NCBI GenBank assembly: GCA_029856615.1
Contig: JAHKLF010000101.1
Span: forward strand, 1 to 6,110
Source: Candidatus Njordarchaeota archaeon
GTDB lineage: Archaea > Asgardarchaeota > Njordarchaeia > Njordarchaeales > Njordarchaeaceae
Direction: 5' to 3'
Length of the DNA: 6,110 bases
The first letter of the stretch is position 1, and each line of letters opens with the position of its first letter. Both the position numbers and the translations under genes were made by a program. The notes below the pieces were generated by a model. The model saw only the letters and a list, made by a program, of their open reading frames with translations, was not told the origin of the DNA and did not search any database. This document shows, piece after piece, positions 5,518-6,110 of this stretch.

Positions 5518-5523
5518 CACCTC
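5518..5523 (-). promoter_or_regulatory. Ribosome binding site GAGGTG of the ATPase gene
   Basis: GAGGTG on the minus strand precedes ATG 5508 by 9 nt. Its last three bases form the alternative GTG start at 5520, which would lack its own site. This favours the shorter protein. Confidence 0.55.
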
Positions 5524-5606
5524 TTAAGCATAACTCAGTATCGGGCTGTGTCTTCATAATAATCTGCTTGCTGGGCTTTCATCATCGCTTACATCCATTA
5601 TCTTAG

Positions 5607-5616
5607 ATATTTTTAA
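5607..5616 (-). promoter_or_regulatory. Possible TATA box for the ATPase gene
   Basis: TTAAAAATAT on the minus strand lies 10 nt beyond the 12-bp element at 5627-5638. Transcription would start near 5586, leaving a leader of about 78 nt that contains a possible short ORF. Composition and position only. Confidence 0.3.
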
Positions 5617-5626
5617 CTAAGTAATA

Positions 5627-5638
5627 CATTTGAAACAT
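5627..5638 (-). promoter_or_regulatory. 12-bp element ATGTTTCAAATG, copy facing the ATPase gene
   Basis: Read on the minus strand this is ATGTTTCAAATG, identical to the plus-strand copy at 5754-5765. Extended by one base (CATGTTTCAAATG) it is a 13-bp quasi-palindrome with a TTTCAAA core, resembling the TTTCA half-site style of Lrp/AsnC binding sites. Regulation by the adjacent Lrp-type protein is inferred. Confidence 0.5.
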
Positions 5639-5692
5639 GGCACTTTTCAAGATATATTTTCTTAAACTTATTTTTATTAACAATCTAATATT

Positions 5693-5703
5693 GTTTAGTA
5701 AAC
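5693..5703. promoter_or_regulatory. 11-bp palindrome GTTTAGTAAAC
   Basis: This is a perfect dyad about a central G/C pair. It is centred at 5698, within 2 bp of the midpoint (5696) of the two 12-bp elements that flank it. It may be a third regulator contact in a symmetric array. Confidence 0.35.
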
Positions 5704-5753
5704 GTGTTCATTATCAAAAAAATTAAATTCATTTTAGTAAGAATTTATTGTAA

Positions 5754-5765
5754 ATGTTTCAAATG
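5754..5765 (+). promoter_or_regulatory. 12-bp element ATGTTTCAAATG, copy facing the Lrp-type gene
   Basis: This is the exact inverted partner of 5627-5638. It ends 30 nt before ATG 5796, directly ahead of an A/T-rich core CAAAATATTG (5770-5779) that may act as the TATA box. The same 10-mer CAAAATATTG occurs at 940-949 inside the first operator-like repeat of the ArsR-type gene. Confidence 0.5.
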
Positions 5766-5795
5766 AGTACAAAATATTGCTAAAGTGTGTTTAAT

Positions 5796-6110
5796 ATGCC
5801 AAAATTCGATGAGATAGATAAAGAAATTTTAAGACTACTCCAAATTGATGGAAGGATGCCATACAAAGATATTGCGGAGAAAATTAATAAAGCGCCCGCT
5901 ACAGTCAAAAATAGGATCTCAAAAATGATGGAAATGGGCATTATTAGAGCTTTCGTACCGCTTCTTAATTACAAAATACTCGGATATAACTTATCAGCCA
6001 TAATAATGATACAAGCAAAGCCTGGCAAATTGAATGACTTGATTGACATGACAATAAAAGAAGGAACATTGACAGCAGTATATGAGATCACTGGGGAATA
6101 TGATGTTATC
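5796..6110 (+). CDS. Lrp/AsnC-family transcriptional regulator, N-terminal 105 codons (3' end outside window)
   Basis: The frame opens at ATG 5796 and runs to the window edge without a stop. Residues 1-50 are the Lrp-type helix-turn-helix: FDEIDKEILRLLQIDGRMPYKDIAEKI, then the recognition helix around ATVKNRISKMMEMGII. Residues from about 62 are the AsnC/RAM ligand-binding domain, with A-I-I-M-I-Q-A-K-P-G and the family signature TGEYDVI at the window edge. Family members are about 150 residues and form dimers to octamers that bind amino acids or other small ligands and act as local or global regulators. Here about 45 residues should be missing. It is divergent from the ATPase gene, and the shared gap holds paired elements suited to autoregulation. 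There is no clear Shine-Dalgarno site, and the transcript may be leaderless. Confidence 0.9.
   Translation, partial: MPKFDEIDKEILRLLQIDGRMPYKDIAEKINKAPATVKNRISKMMEMGIIRAFVPLLNYKILGYNLSAIIMIQAKPGKLNDLIDMTIKEGTLTAVYEITGEYDVI

Noticed and set aside
1..6110. CRISPR array, insertion sequence or toxin-antitoxin pair
   Set aside because: No regularly spaced repeats, no terminal inverted repeats with a transposase, and no recognisable toxin or antitoxin motifs were found on either strand.

Overview
This window is archaeal and probably comes from a thermophile of the TACK or Asgard side. The evidence is: Shine-Dalgarno sites of the archaeal type (GAGGTGAT, AGGTG), TATA-like boxes instead of bacterial promoters, a stand-alone MetRS beta (EMAP/OB-fold) subunit, an archaeal-type P-loop ATPase, an Lrp/AsnC regulator, frequent AGA/AGG/ATA codons, and a tRNA with almost all-G/C stems (52 of 73 nt are G or C) inside an AT-rich genome. 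A small gelsolin-like protein fits this placement, but the lineage cannot be fixed from sequence alone.

Layout. (1) 1-539 (+): the C-terminal part of an AmmeMemoRadiSam-type radical SAM enzyme. It converges, 4 nt apart, on (2) 544-876 (-): a MetRS beta-like tRNA-binding protein. (3) 877-1029: a divergent promoter region with two related 16-bp inverted repeats and a 15-nt tandem repeat, which look like operator DNA. (4) 1030-1701 and 1705-3369 (+): a tight two-gene operon of a coiled-coil/ArsR-type winged-helix regulator and an unrecognised membrane protein with a large beta-rich soluble domain. (5) 3429-3504 (-): tRNA-Ala(UGC) with encoded CCA and an unexpected A3-U70 pair in place of G3.U70. 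(6) 3628-3942 (-): a one-domain gelsolin-like protein. (7) 4041-4310 (+): an unrecognised 89-residue protein whose end overlaps tail-to-tail with (8) 4294-5508 (-): an AAA/STAND-like archaeal ATPase. (9) 5524-5795: a divergent intergenic region with a 12-bp element in inverted orientation facing each flanking gene, an 11-bp palindrome almost exactly midway, and a possible tiny upstream ORF. (10) 5796-6110 (+): the N-terminal 105 codons of an Lrp/AsnC regulator.

Functional reading. No single pathway links the window. Two local control units stand out. In the first, an ArsR-like regulator is translated just ahead of a membrane protein, with palindromes overlapping its own promoter, which suggests autoregulation and perhaps a membrane-coupled sensing pair. 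In the second, the Lrp-type regulator and the divergent ATPase share a symmetric set of sequence elements that may be Lrp operators. No CRISPR array, insertion sequence or complete defence system is visible.
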